A stretch of DNA of 61,975 nt from Anaerolineae bacterium (GTDB lineage Bacteria; Chloroflexota; Anaerolineae; DRVO01). The stretch spans positions 1-61,975 of the forward strand of contig JABLXR010000022.1 of NCBI GenBank assembly GCA_013178015.1. Reading direction: 5' to 3'. A model generated the notes under the pieces. The model had not been told where the DNA came from. It was given only the letters and a program-made list of their open reading frames with translations, and searched no databases. The translations under genes and the position numbers were made by a program. Positions 34,055 to 43,112 of the stretch are shown here, in pieces; the stretch's first letter is position 1, and every line of letters begins with the position of its first letter.

Positions 34055-34948
34055 TCAGGCCTTCCCTGCCACAGGGGTCGGGGTCTCGTAGTACACCCAC
34101 CGACGAGCAGCCCAGAACTGAAGCCCTGTAAGCACCAGTATGATCACGAACAACACCCACGCCATCGCGGAGGCATAGCCCATGCGGAGGAAGCTGAAGG
34201 CGTTCCAGTAGAGATACAGGACGTAGAACAGGGTCGAGTTGACGGGCCCCCCTTCTGTCATGATGTAGGAGTTGGTGAAGACCTGGAAGGAACCGATGAT
34301 GCCCATGATCAGGGTGAAGAATATCGTGGGGGTGATGAGAGGCAGGGTGACATGACGGATCTTGTGCCACCAAGTGGCGCCATCCGCCATAGCGGCGTCG
34401 TACAGCTCCTGCGGCACGCCCTGCAGGCCAGCCAGGAAGATCACCATGGAACCACCAATGCGCCACATGCTCATCAGGATCAGGCCGGGCTTGGACCACT
34501 GCGGGCTCTGCAGCCAGAGTGGCCCCTTGATACCCATCCACTCTAGGACCACGTTCACCATCCCTACGTTCGGGTCCAGCAACCACAGCCAGAGCATGGC
34601 CATTGCTACGCCAGAGACTACTGAGGGAAGGTAGTAAATAGTGCGGAAGATGTTCTCGCCAGGCAGGCCTTGATTGAGCAGTATGGCCACTGACAGGGCA
34701 AGCAGAAGGGACAGAGGTACCTGGAAGGCGGTGTAGTAGACGGTGTTGTAGAGGGCTGTCCCGTGTCGGGCGTCCTCCAGAAACAGCTCCCGGTAGTTGT
34801 CCAGTCCCACGAAGGAGGGTGGCTTGAGCACGCTATAGTTAGTTACACTGAAGTACAATGAGGCTATCATCGGCCCCAACGTGAACAGCAGGAATCCGAT
34901 CGCCCACGGGGAGACCATGACATATCCCCACATACGTCGCTGCCGCAT
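34055..34948 (-). CDS. Carbohydrate ABC transporter permease (MalF type)
   Basis: A 297-residue permease. SPWAIGFLLFTLGPMIASLY opens the first membrane segment. The contact loop ELYDAAMADGATWWHKIRHV is canonical, and GGPVNSTLFYVLYLYWNAF is a MalF/UgpA-family stretch. It is the second gene of the minus-strand transport operon after the binding protein, with a stem-loop between them. Confidence 0.92.
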   Translation of the reverse strand: MRQRRMWGYVMVSPWAIGFLLFTLGPMIASLYFSVTNYSVLKPPSFVGLDNYRELFLEDARHGTALYNTVYYTAFQVPLSLLLALSVAILLNQGLPGENIFRTIYYLPSVVSGVAMAMLWLWLLDPNVGMVNVVLEWMGIKGPLWLQSPQWSKPGLILMSMWRIGGSMVIFLAGLQGVPQELYDAAMADGATWWHKIRHVTLPLITPTIFFTLIMGIIGSFQVFTNSYIMTEGGPVNSTLFYVLYLYWNAFSFLRMGYASAMAWVLFVIILVLTGLQFWAARRWVYYETPTPVAGKA

Positions 34949-34978
34949 GTCCCTCCTCTACGGCCTGGTCAGTTGAGC

Positions 34979-35015
34979 CCCTCCGCGGGCATCACCGCCG
35001 ACTGCCCGCGGAGGG
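34979..35015 (-). terminator. Stem-loop between binding-protein and permease genes
   Basis: CCCTCCGCGGGCA (34979-34991) pairs with TGCCCGCGGAGGG (35003-35015) across an 11-base loop. It lies in the 99-bp gap after the binding protein stop. Such hairpins protect the upstream message or attenuate the downstream one, giving more binding protein than permease. Confidence 0.65.
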
Positions 35016-35047
35016 CTATCTCTACGAGCCAACTTACTGCAGAGCGC

Positions 35048-36406
35048 CTACGGCTCTGTGTCGGGCCACTCCGGATACTCCTCGAGAAGCCTGTTGATCT
35101 CCACCTCAGCCTCAGCCGCGGCTTCTTCCGCCGTCTTTATGTGCAGCGAGACCGCTTCGATCATCGGCGTGAGGACAGGTTTGATGAACCGCTCTGAGGA
35201 GGGCATCTTGACAGAGTCGTGCCCATAGGTGTCCATCTCGTCCGCCACCTGCTTCACGATCGGCATGTTCATGTACTCCGACTGACCTACCGCCGACTTC
35301 CTGGGCGGCAAGTCCCCCGAGCTCCCAACATACACCAGCAGTGACTCAACCGAGCAATGCAGCTTCAGGAACTCCCAGGCAGCATCGGGAACCTTGGAGG
35401 TGATGGAGATGGCCAGCCAGTCTGTCAGAGAGCACACGATCCGCTTTTCCTTCAGCGGCGGCAGAGGGAGGGTGAGGTACTCCAGCTTGTCTGGAGCATA
35501 CTTCTTCAGTTGCGCCGCCGACCAGCTGGCCTGGTAGTAGTTGATCACTACCTGGCCGGTGGCCACGTACGGTATGGGAGACTCGGACAGAGGCGCAGTG
35601 CCCTCGGGAGCGACAGCGTTGTTGCGGTCCCTCATCCAGTTGAGGGCCCAGATGCCGGCATCGCTGTTGAAAGCGGCCTTCCCATTGCTGAACAGGCGGC
35701 CGCCACCACTCCACAGCACACCAAGCCATTCGAAGAAGCTGGTGCCGGTGGTCGCCCCCATGCGCACCATCTTGCCGTCTTCGCGAATGGTCAGCTTCGC
35801 GGCGGCGTCGATGTAGTCGTCCCAGGTCCAGTCATCCGGAATCACGACGCCGGACTCGTCGCTAAGATCCTTGCGGTAGGAGTTGTCGCGGGGAGCGGTG
35901 ATGTCAGGCATTCCCCAGACCTTTCCCCGCCAGGTTACCGACTGGATACAGGATGGGAAGAAGTCCGATGTATCGGGCCAATCGGCGAGCCTATCGTCTA
36001 GAGGCAGTGCTAGCTCGTTGTCAGCCACAACGGGCACCCACTGGGCACCCATGCGGAACAGGTCAGGCATGGCCCCTGCCGCCTTGGAGGTGAGCAACTG
36101 CTCTTCCAGGGTGTTCCAGTCGACAGGAATGTACTCCACGCTGCCGCCGGGGAAACTCTCCCGCCATTGCGGCTCAAGATTGTCTGCCGCCCAGTCGAGA
36201 TACTCAGGGAAGAACTTCTCCATTACCTGAAGGGTGAACTTCTGCTCCACCTTCGCCGGCGCCGTGGCCTCCGCGGCCGGCGCCTGGGTGGCCCCGGGAG
36301 CGGGCGTGGCAGCGCATGATGAGAGGAACGAACCCGTCACCAGCCCTGCTGATCCAGTAGCGAACGCTTTGAGCAGCCGACGTCTGCTCAGCTTTCTGCG
36401 GCTCAT
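35048..36406 (-). CDS. Sugar ABC transporter substrate-binding lipoprotein
   Basis: A 452-residue binding protein of the family 1 type. The N-terminus has a twin-arginine-like region (SRRKLSRRRLLKAF) and lipobox SFLSSC, then an alanine-proline linker. Domain blocks include EEQLLTSKAAGAMPDLFRMG, TWRGKVWGMPDITAPRDNSY and AAWEFLKLHCSVESLL. It captures an unknown sugar outside the membrane. It is the first gene of a minus-strand operon ending with an M55 peptidase, so wall-derived amino sugars or peptides are possible substrates. Confidence 0.9.
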   Translation of the reverse strand: MSRRKLSRRRLLKAFATGSAGLVTGSFLSSCAATPAPGATQAPAAEATAPAKVEQKFTLQVMEKFFPEYLDWAADNLEPQWRESFPGGSVEYIPVDWNTLEEQLLTSKAAGAMPDLFRMGAQWVPVVADNELALPLDDRLADWPDTSDFFPSCIQSVTWRGKVWGMPDITAPRDNSYRKDLSDESGVVIPDDWTWDDYIDAAAKLTIREDGKMVRMGATTGTSFFEWLGVLWSGGGRLFSNGKAAFNSDAGIWALNWMRDRNNAVAPEGTAPLSESPIPYVATGQVVINYYQASWSAAQLKKYAPDKLEYLTLPLPPLKEKRIVCSLTDWLAISITSKVPDAAWEFLKLHCSVESLLVYVGSSGDLPPRKSAVGQSEYMNMPIVKQVADEMDTYGHDSVKMPSSERFIKPVLTPMIEAVSLHIKTAEEAAAEAEVEINRLLEEYPEWPDTEP

Positions 36407-36574
36407 GTCTGCCTCCTCCCCTTAGGGTGACGACGGCGCACTACGACGGTCACGGATGGATGTCCCTGGCGTCCACACGATATCCTATGCTACTGTGGCA
36501 GTGACGTCCGCTTCAACGGTCCGCGCGGACATGGAATGGACAGAACTCGGACAAGCCGCCAGAATGGCCCCGTC

Positions 36575-37852
36575 ATGAGTATCTCCGATCCTTACAGCCC
36601 GATCCAACCGCCTGCGTGGTTCACCGAGCTCATCCGCGATGCCCTCAACCACCTTAACGATCCTGCCTACCTCCTGGGGCACCGGCTCAACCTGGTCTTG
36701 GCTGACCTCATGCCCGAGGGAGCCGAGCCGGGCCAGGGACTGCGGGAGATTCTCCTGGACGCCATTGACAGCATGGAGCCGCCCCGCGGCTCCACCGACA
36801 CCGGGCTGGACCGGCGTCCCTACCTGGCCCTCACCTACCGCTACGTGGACGGCTTCCCGATGCCGGACGTCGCCCGGCGCCTCCACATCGGCCCCCGCCA
36901 GTGCCGCCGCGACATCCGCAGATCCGTTCAGGCCCTGGCCATCCTCCTCTGGGACCGCAGGGGCAAAGCCAGTCCCACGGAGCCACCACCCGGCGACCAG
37001 GCCGGGCAGCAGAGCGCCGTCCTGGCCGAGGTGGCCGCCCTAGGGGTCGAGCTCGAGCGCGTGCCCCTGGCGGAGCTCCTGCGAGCCCTTCAGGCGCCTG
37101 CGATGGCCCTTGCCGAGCGCTACCAGGTGGAGCTGCGGCTCTATCCGGACGAGCACGCTTACGCGGCCCTCTGCGATCGCACCCTGACCAGAGAAGCTGT
37201 CATATCCTGCCTTGGTGCGCTGCTCCAATGCTGCCCCGAGAGCGCTCCCCGGGCCCTGAGCCTCAAGCCCGCCGAACGGGCCGGCATCCTCGGGCTTGAG
37301 ATACGCTGCCGACCCCCAATCGCGCGGTCGGAGGTGGATTCGCTCGATAGCGGCCTCGCCGAGTGTCGAGCGCTGCTGTCGGCGCAGGGAGGGAATGCCG
37401 CCCTTCTGCCAGGTGACCAGGCCGGCTGTCCTGGCGTCTGGATCGAGCTGGGCGCGGAGAGAGACGCCCGCATCCTGGTGGTGGACGACAACGAGGGCAT
37501 GCGCCAGCTCTACGAACGCTACCTCTCGCCCGGGCGCTTCCTCCTGCACATGGCCGCCTCGGCGGACGAAGCCGAGGCGGCCCTGCAGCAGTTCGTGCCC
37601 GACGTCATCGTCCTGGACGTCATGATGCGGGGGACCGATGGCTGGGAGTTTCTGCAGGCGCTGCGCTCTCGGCCTACTCTGAGGCAGACGCCGGTGATAG
37701 TGTGCTCGGTGTTGAGGGAGCCGGGGCTGGCCGCCGGCCTGGGGGCCCAGACCTACCTGAAGAAGCCCATCACGGGCGAGCAGTTGCTGGAAGCGCTGGC
37801 GCAGGCGCTGGGATGGAGTAGTCCGGGGGAACGGCCGCCAGGACGGCAGTAA
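36575..37852 (+). CDS. Response regulator with N-terminal HTH and ATPase-like middle region
   Basis: A 425-residue protein. Residues about 75-130 look like a sigma-type helix-turn-helix (YLALTYRYVDGFPMPDVARR, then LHIGPRQCRRDIRRSV). The middle (about 165-300) has the spacing of a degenerate histidine-kinase ATPase lobe (REAVISCLGALLQCCPESAP). The C-terminus is a receiver domain (RILVVDDNEGMRQLYERYL, phospho-acceptor in VIVLDVMMRGTDG, KKPI at the end). This order, output first and receiver last, is unusual. An ATG at 36536 is an alternative start. It converges on and overlaps the hybrid kinase gene by 83 bp, suggesting that they are partners. Confidence 0.75.
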   Translation: MSISDPYSPIQPPAWFTELIRDALNHLNDPAYLLGHRLNLVLADLMPEGAEPGQGLREILLDAIDSMEPPRGSTDTGLDRRPYLALTYRYVDGFPMPDVARRLHIGPRQCRRDIRRSVQALAILLWDRRGKASPTEPPPGDQAGQQSAVLAEVAALGVELERVPLAELLRALQAPAMALAERYQVELRLYPDEHAYAALCDRTLTREAVISCLGALLQCCPESAPRALSLKPAERAGILGLEIRCRPPIARSEVDSLDSGLAECRALLSAQGGNAALLPGDQAGCPGVWIELGAERDARILVVDDNEGMRQLYERYLSPGRFLLHMAASADEAEAALQQFVPDVIVLDVMMRGTDGWEFLQALRSRPTLRQTPVIVCSVLREPGLAAGLGAQTYLKKPITGEQLLEALAQALGWSSPGERPPGRQ

Positions 37853-40004
37853 TGCACCCAAGCCACCGGTCGCTCCGCGGCGGCGCCTTGCGGGCAAAGT
37901 ACATCCTGGTGGGGTACGCCGCTGCCAGCTCTTCCACGTAGGGCGCCCCGGTAGTGACGATGAAGCCCGCGTCTGCGAGCAGCCTCTCCTCCCTAACCTT
38001 CTGCAAGAACGCCACTCCCCCTAGCTGCGGCATGGCCAGATCCAGGATCACCAGGTCGAACTCTTGCTCGCGGGCCAACCGGAGCGCATCGCTCCCGTCC
38101 TCGCATGTCCGGACGTCAGCCTCAGGCAGGGTCAGCTTGAGCATCCTCTCCAGCAGAGCCAGGAAGCTGGCATCGTCGTCTACCACCAGCAGCCTGGCGG
38201 CGCCCGGTCTCACCCGCCTGATGGCCTCTGCCACCTCCTCCGGCTGTACTGGCTTGGTCAGATAGACATCTACCCCCAGGGAGCGTCGAGCGGCCTCCTC
38301 CAGTGGCACCTCACACTCGACCACACCCAGATCGGGGCGGCCGGTGACCGCCCAGATGTCCTCAGCTGAGGGACCCTCCCCGCCCGCCAGCGGATCTCTC
38401 AGGATCACCACCCCCAGGGGGTGCTCAGCCTCCACCAGCGCCGGCAGCGCCCTCAGATCCGAGAGAGGCAACACCCGGCAATCCGCCACTCCTCGGGCTA
38501 CCACCCTGCCCGCGGACTCGTGGGAGCTGAGGACGACGACACAGTCCCCCGCGGAGTCCTCCGGCAGCGGCGGCGACCACCCCTCGGGGGCGTAGTAAGC
38601 CAGGCGGGCCCGTCCGCCCCGTGCCTGCGCCCGCGGTAGGCTGAACTCGAACCTGCTGCCTCGGCCCGGCTGGCTCTCTGCCCTGATCCTCCCTCCGTGT
38701 AGCTGCACGAACTGCTTGCACACGGCCAGCCCCAGCCCAGCGCCGCCCCGCCCGGCGGTGACATCGCTGCCGGCCTGGGAGAACTCGTCGAAAACGGTCG
38801 CCAGGTCCCCGGGGGCGATGCCCACGCCAGTATCGGCGACAGCCACGTGCACCTGGCTGTCATCCACCCGAACCGAAACCACGATCTGCCCGGAATCGGT
38901 GAAGCGAATGGCGTTGCTCAGTAGGTTCAGGAGCACCTGCCGGATCCTGGTGCCGTCTAGCATCATCTCCGGGACTTCCGGAGGCACGTCCACCACCAGG
39001 GCGACTTCTGAGTCGCGCAGCAGGCCCCTGGCCGTGTCGGCGGCCTCGTGGATCAGCTGGGCCAGGTCCACTCGCTCCAGCTTCAGGGGCAGCCGCTGGG
39101 CTTCGATCCGCGCCAGGTCGAGGATGTCGTCAATCATGTCCAGGAGGTGCCGGCTGGCGTTGTAGATCTGGCGCACGTCCGCCCGCAGTTCCGGAGTCCA
39201 GTTCACGTCCCCGTACACGCGGGGCGAGCGGTACATGATCCGGCTGAAGCCCAGTATCACATTGAGAGGCGTGCGCAGTTCGTGGCTGATGCTGGCGGCG
39301 AAACGCGCCTTAATCTCCCTGGCCTCCTCCGCCTCCCGCCGGGCGATCTCCAGCTCCCGGTTGGTGCGCTCCAGGAGGGCGTACATGTCACGAAGGGCCT
39401 TGGACGTCCGCTGCAGGTCGCCCCGACGGCGCATCGCCTCTTCCGCATGCCGCCAGGCCCGCATTTCACCTCTTTCGGCCCGGCGCAGAGCCTCGAACAG
39501 GCTCCCTCCCACCGCCCAGACCAGGACTACCCCCGTGAACGCCGATCGGAGGAGAGGCCATGACCCGGGCCAGGGCACCAGCACCGCGGCCAGGATCGCC
39601 ACGGCAGTCCCTAGCACCAGAGTCATCACCGGCCCCGCCAGTACGCCGGCCGCGAGTATGGTGGTTAGCGCCAGCCAGTGTCCCACCAGCCCGCCCCCCA
39701 CCACGGCGTCCACCAGAGCCGCCGCGCTGAGCCCGCCGACGACGATGCCGACGGCGATCCGGTACTGCCGGGCCAGTACCAGCGCCAACGCCGACGACAG
39801 CCCCGCCATTACACTGGGCGCCGCCATCCACCAGTTGGCATCCTTGTCGCCCGCCACCAGACCCCACAAGAACCAACCGTACGATGCCGCTATGGAGAGG
39901 CCGGAGACGCGGACCAACGCGGGCCTGAGCAGCTCCTGGACCTCGCCCGGGCTCGTGGGCAGCTCTACTTCCGCCTTCACCGTTTCCCCCCAGGTCGTGG
40001 TCAC
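37770..40004 (-). CDS. Membrane hybrid histidine kinase with C-terminal receiver
   Basis: A 744-residue protein. About six membrane segments (residues 30-185) form the sensor; then a coiled coil (LLERTNRELEIARREAEEAR) and HisKA with SISHELRTPLNVIL. The HATPase has NAIRFTDSG, VADTGVGIAPGD and GGAGLGLAVC. A degenerate receiver-like stretch (about 510-620) is followed by a true receiver (RLLVVDDDASFLALLERML, DLVILDLAMPQLGG). The GTG start at 40004 overlaps the stop of the M14 peptidase gene (GTGA), with GGAGGAG upstream, so the two are co-translated. Its 3' end runs antisense into the response regulator gene. Confidence 0.9.
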   Translation of the reverse strand: MTTTWGETVKAEVELPTSPGEVQELLRPALVRVSGLSIAASYGWFLWGLVAGDKDANWWMAAPSVMAGLSSALALVLARQYRIAVGIVVGGLSAAALVDAVVGGGLVGHWLALTTILAAGVLAGPVMTLVLGTAVAILAAVLVPWPGSWPLLRSAFTGVVLVWAVGGSLFEALRRAERGEMRAWRHAEEAMRRRGDLQRTSKALRDMYALLERTNRELEIARREAEEAREIKARFAASISHELRTPLNVILGFSRIMYRSPRVYGDVNWTPELRADVRQIYNASRHLLDMIDDILDLARIEAQRLPLKLERVDLAQLIHEAADTARGLLRDSEVALVVDVPPEVPEMMLDGTRIRQVLLNLLSNAIRFTDSGQIVVSVRVDDSQVHVAVADTGVGIAPGDLATVFDEFSQAGSDVTAGRGGAGLGLAVCKQFVQLHGGRIRAESQPGRGSRFEFSLPRAQARGGRARLAYYAPEGWSPPLPEDSAGDCVVVLSSHESAGRVVARGVADCRVLPLSDLRALPALVEAEHPLGVVILRDPLAGGEGPSAEDIWAVTGRPDLGVVECEVPLEEAARRSLGVDVYLTKPVQPEEVAEAIRRVRPGAARLLVVDDDASFLALLERMLKLTLPEADVRTCEDGSDALRLAREQEFDLVILDLAMPQLGGVAFLQKVREERLLADAGFIVTTGAPYVEELAAAYPTRMYFARKAPPRSDRWLGCITAVLAAVPPDYSIPAPAPALPATARP

Positions 40005-40990
40005 CGCTCCTCCGCCCCCACCACCAACCACCCCACCGCCGCCCGGATGCCCGCCGAGCAGAGAGCCATCTGCTGCACGGGCGCCGTGTTGCGGTTGTTG
40101 TTCTGCACCTCCACCAGCACGTCCGGCATCCTCCGCTGCACCTCGCCCCAGCAGCGCACGAACCAGCCCCGGGCCGGCTCCCCGTACCCGAACGGGCGCG
40201 GCTCCGGCAACGGGTGCCCTCCTACCTCCCGCCAAGCCTCGATCATCCGCCCCGCCAGGGCCAGGTTCTGCCGCTGCAGCCCTTCGGGCAACTCGTCCTG
40301 CAGCGCGGGGAGGATGGCCATGCAATTGGTCGGGTCCTTCCCCTGCCAGTCGAACTCGGTCTGGTGCAGGTGCACCTGGCAGTGGTAGCGGTGTCTGGCC
40401 TGCATGGCCCGGCTCAGGCGCACCAGCGACGAGCCCTCGTCCCGGTTGGGCTCCACGTATTCGTGCTCGCTCACCTGCTCGTACACGATCCCCAGCCGGG
40501 CCGGCACGTCCTCCAGCATACTCCAGCGGGCCACTCGCTTGAACCTCCCCTCGGTGCGAGCGTCTATCCCGAAGGCCACATCCAGGAAGTCGTTGTTGGA
40601 TAGGCTGCGGCCATCCCAGTAGGGCTGCGGCGAGCGGGCCCTGCCCCCCGGATTGGCGTCCGGTATGAAGGTCAGCAGACAGCGCCGCAGGATGCGCTCC
40701 CGGTCCAGCTCGCTCGGGCGGCGGTCCAGGTGTTGGCCGGTCAGGAGCTCGTTCACAAAGTCCAGTATGCCCACGGTCGCGGCGGGCTCGTGGGCGTGGG
40801 GCACGGCGCAGATCAGCCCCCGCTTGTCCTGCTGGTCATCCGGCCCGTCGCTCACCGTGAGGGCGTAGACCCGGTGCCGGGTGTACTGAGGCAGGGCCTC
40901 CACCGAGATGAGCCCCGGGTGCGCTTCCCTCCAACGCCGAACCAACGCGTCCACCTGATGCGGATAGGCCGGCCAGTCGCTCAGCTTCAT
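40001..40990 (-). CDS. M14-family zinc carboxypeptidase-like protein
   Basis: A 329-residue protein. ICAVPHAHEPAATVGILDFV supplies the H-x-x-E zinc ligands, LTFIPDANPGGRARSPQPYW is the typical substrate-binding segment, and YHCQVHLHQTE provides the third ligand region. The catalytic glutamate may be in DVLVEVQNNNRNT. No signal peptide is visible, so it acts in the cytoplasm. M14 enzymes of this kind cleave C-terminal or amide-linked amino acids. It is translationally coupled to the hybrid kinase. Confidence 0.7.
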   Translation of the reverse strand: MKLSDWPAYPHQVDALVRRWREAHPGLISVEALPQYTRHRVYALTVSDGPDDQQDKRGLICAVPHAHEPAATVGILDFVNELLTGQHLDRRPSELDRERILRRCLLTFIPDANPGGRARSPQPYWDGRSLSNNDFLDVAFGIDARTEGRFKRVARWSMLEDVPARLGIVYEQVSEHEYVEPNRDEGSSLVRLSRAMQARHRYHCQVHLHQTEFDWQGKDPTNCMAILPALQDELPEGLQRQNLALAGRMIEAWREVGGHPLPEPRPFGYGEPARGWFVRCWGEVQRRMPDVLVEVQNNNRNTAPVQQMALCSAGIRAAVGWLVVGAEER

Positions 40991-41281
40991 GCTCTGTCCC
41001 CCTTTGTCGTCACGTCACCACCCAGTCGCGTCCCCATCATGCCCCATCGGCCCCAGCCTGCAACCGCAGGCGTGGGGGCAAGCGACCCTGCCTGCCCAGG
41101 CCGGACGCGGTCTGCCGAGTGCGGACGGAGTGATCGGCCCGTATTCCCATACCGGCTTGAGCCCTGCCGTCGTCGCCCCTATCATACAGCGGGCACCGGT
41201 GGTTTTCCCCCGCGTCCGCCATGGGGCACGTTCGCCGCACCACTAACGAGATATCGCGCTCGCGCCCGCTCTGGAGGAACC

Positions 41282-42070
41282 ATGGACCGTCAGCAGATCC
41301 GTCAGGTCGCCAACGTCGTCACTACCCTCGTCGTCATCGTCGTCAACGCCCTCGCCAACGCTCTACCTATCAACAACCAGACCACCGGCGAGATCTCCGA
41401 CCGCTATCCCGTCCTGTTCACTCCCGCCGGCTACATCTTCTCCATCTGGGGCCTCATCTACCTGGGACTGATCGCCTTCAGCGTCTACCAGGCCATGCCC
41501 GGCCGCCGGGAGGCAGAGGACTCGCTCCTCGACCGCATCGGTTGGTTCTACGTCGTCTCGGGGCTGGCTAACGCCATCTGGATCTTCCTCTGGCATTACG
41601 AGGTGCTCCCGCTCAGCCTCCTGGTCATGCTGGTGCTGCTGGGCTCGCTCATCGCCATCTACCTGCGCCTGAACGTCGGCCGCCGCGTCGTCAACCGCCG
41701 TGAGTTCTGGGCCGTCCACGTGCCCTTCAGCCTCTACCTCGGCTGGATCACCGTGGCCACCGTCGCTAACGTAGCCGTGGTCCTGTACGACCTCGGTTGG
41801 GGTGGATTCGGTATCAGCCAGCAGGCGTGGACCATCATCATGCTCGCCGTGGCCGCCGCCCTGGCGGCCGCTAACAGCGTCACCCGTCGCGACATCGCCT
41901 ACAACCTGGTCATCGTGTGGGCCTTCTCCGGCATCGCCGTCAGGCAGGCAGCCACCCGGTCAATAACCGTCACTGTCTCTCTGCTTCTGGTGGTGGTCGT
42001 CCTGGCCCTGGCCGCTAGCCTGACGGGCGGCAAGCAGCCCGCGGAGGTGGCCCCTGCGCTGACCCGCTAG
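41282..42070 (+). CDS. TspO/MBR-family membrane protein
   Basis: A 262-residue membrane protein with TspO features: LFTPAGYIFSIWGLIYLGLI near the N-terminus, WFYVVSGLANAIWIFLWHYE and FWAVHVPFSLYLGWITVATV. TspO proteins have five helices and bind porphyrins or other ligands; this one is longer and seems to have seven or eight segments, as in the bacterial long form. GGAGGAACC precedes the ATG. An SDR gene follows 31 bp downstream and may be co-transcribed. Confidence 0.85.
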   Translation: MDRQQIRQVANVVTTLVVIVVNALANALPINNQTTGEISDRYPVLFTPAGYIFSIWGLIYLGLIAFSVYQAMPGRREAEDSLLDRIGWFYVVSGLANAIWIFLWHYEVLPLSLLVMLVLLGSLIAIYLRLNVGRRVVNRREFWAVHVPFSLYLGWITVATVANVAVVLYDLGWGGFGISQQAWTIIMLAVAAALAAANSVTRRDIAYNLVIVWAFSGIAVRQAATRSITVTVSLLLVVVVLALAASLTGGKQPAEVAPALTR

Positions 42071-42101
42071 GGCTCGCCCATCCACCCTCAAGAGGATCGA
42101 G

Positions 42102-42896
42102 ATGGACCTGCATCTGCACGGCAAGATCGCCCTCGTCACCGGCGCCAGCCGCGGCATCGGCCTGAGCACCGCCCGCGCCCTGGCCGATGAGGGCTGTCAC
42201 CTGGGCATCTGTGCCCGCGGCCAGGAAGACCTGCGCCAGGCGGAACGGGACCTGCTCGAAAGGGGCGCTCGGGTCGTCGCCGTTCAGGCCGACGTGCTGC
42301 GCCGGGAACAGGCGGAGGCATTCGTGGAGGAGTGCGCTTCCCGCCTGGGAGGCGTGGACATCCTGGTGAACAACGTCGGCTTCAACCGGGGGGGCGACCT
42401 GATGCACTCCACCGACGAGGAGTGGCGTCTCGTCTTCGAGGCCAACACCTTCCAGGTCGTGCGCCTGATCCGGCTGGTGGTGCCTCACCTGCGGGCCCGA
42501 GGGGGCGGCGCCATCGTCAACGTGGCCTCCATTTCGGGCTGGGAGCCACAACTGGCCGGTACGGGCCAGTACGGCGCCTCCAAGGCTGCCACCATCTTCC
42601 TCACCGAGCGCCTCGCGCTCGAGCTGGTCCACGACAACATCCGCGTCAACACCGTCTCCCCGGGCTCCATCCTCTTCGAGGGAGGCGGCTGGGACCGGGT
42701 GCGCCGGGAGAAGCCGGACCAGTTCGCCGCCTACATCCGGGATGGGTTCCCCATGGGCCGGCTGGGGAGGCCCGAGGAGGTGGCCGATGTGATCGCCTTC
42801 CTCGCCTCCCCCCGGGCCCACTGGATCAACGGCCGCCACATCCCCGTGGACGGCCTGGAACAGCCCGTCCCTATGCCCGACCGCCGGCCCTGGTAG
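42102..42896 (+). CDS. Short-chain dehydrogenase/reductase
   Basis: A 264-residue classical SDR. The dinucleotide motif is ALVTGASRGIGLSTARALAD and the NNVG segment is VDILVNNVGFNRGG. The catalytic Ser-Tyr-Lys is represented by VASISGWEPQLAGTGQYGAS and KAA. The C-terminal SPGSILFEGG and NGRHIPVDGLEQ are usual. The basic residues after the first strand suggest NADP(H), but the substrate is unknown. The ATG follows AAGAGGATCG. Confidence 0.9.
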   Translation: MDLHLHGKIALVTGASRGIGLSTARALADEGCHLGICARGQEDLRQAERDLLERGARVVAVQADVLRREQAEAFVEECASRLGGVDILVNNVGFNRGGDLMHSTDEEWRLVFEANTFQVVRLIRLVVPHLRARGGGAIVNVASISGWEPQLAGTGQYGASKAATIFLTERLALELVHDNIRVNTVSPGSILFEGGGWDRVRREKPDQFAAYIRDGFPMGRLGRPEEVADVIAFLASPRAHWINGRHIPVDGLEQPVPMPDRRPW

Positions 42897-43060
42897 GCCC
42901 TACCCGCCCGACCCCAACAGCCTCGCCATGCCCCACCCCACACCACTCCCGAACCCAAGAGGGCGCCGGGCCGGCCTCGGCGCTCGTAACCCTGGCCTAG
43001 GCAGCCGGGCCCCGCCCCGACTTAGAATCCCGGATGCCTATCGAACGCCCGGAATAACGC

Positions 43061-43074
43061 GACCCACATGGGTC
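43061..43074. promoter_or_regulatory. GACCCA-N2-TGGGTC palindrome upstream of the WYL regulator
   Basis: Six-base arms, 39 bp before the ATG of the WYL-domain gene. A small symmetrical site here would suit autoregulation by that HTH protein; this is inferred from position only. Confidence 0.35.
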
Positions 43075-43112
43075 CCGTTACCGTGCTAAGCTAATGGCAG
43101 GGGGGTGAAGCC

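Noticed and set aside
33984-34586. Extended N-terminus of the MalG-type permease
   Set aside because: It overlaps the MalF-type gene in another frame and has no permease character; GGGAG marks the start at 33983.
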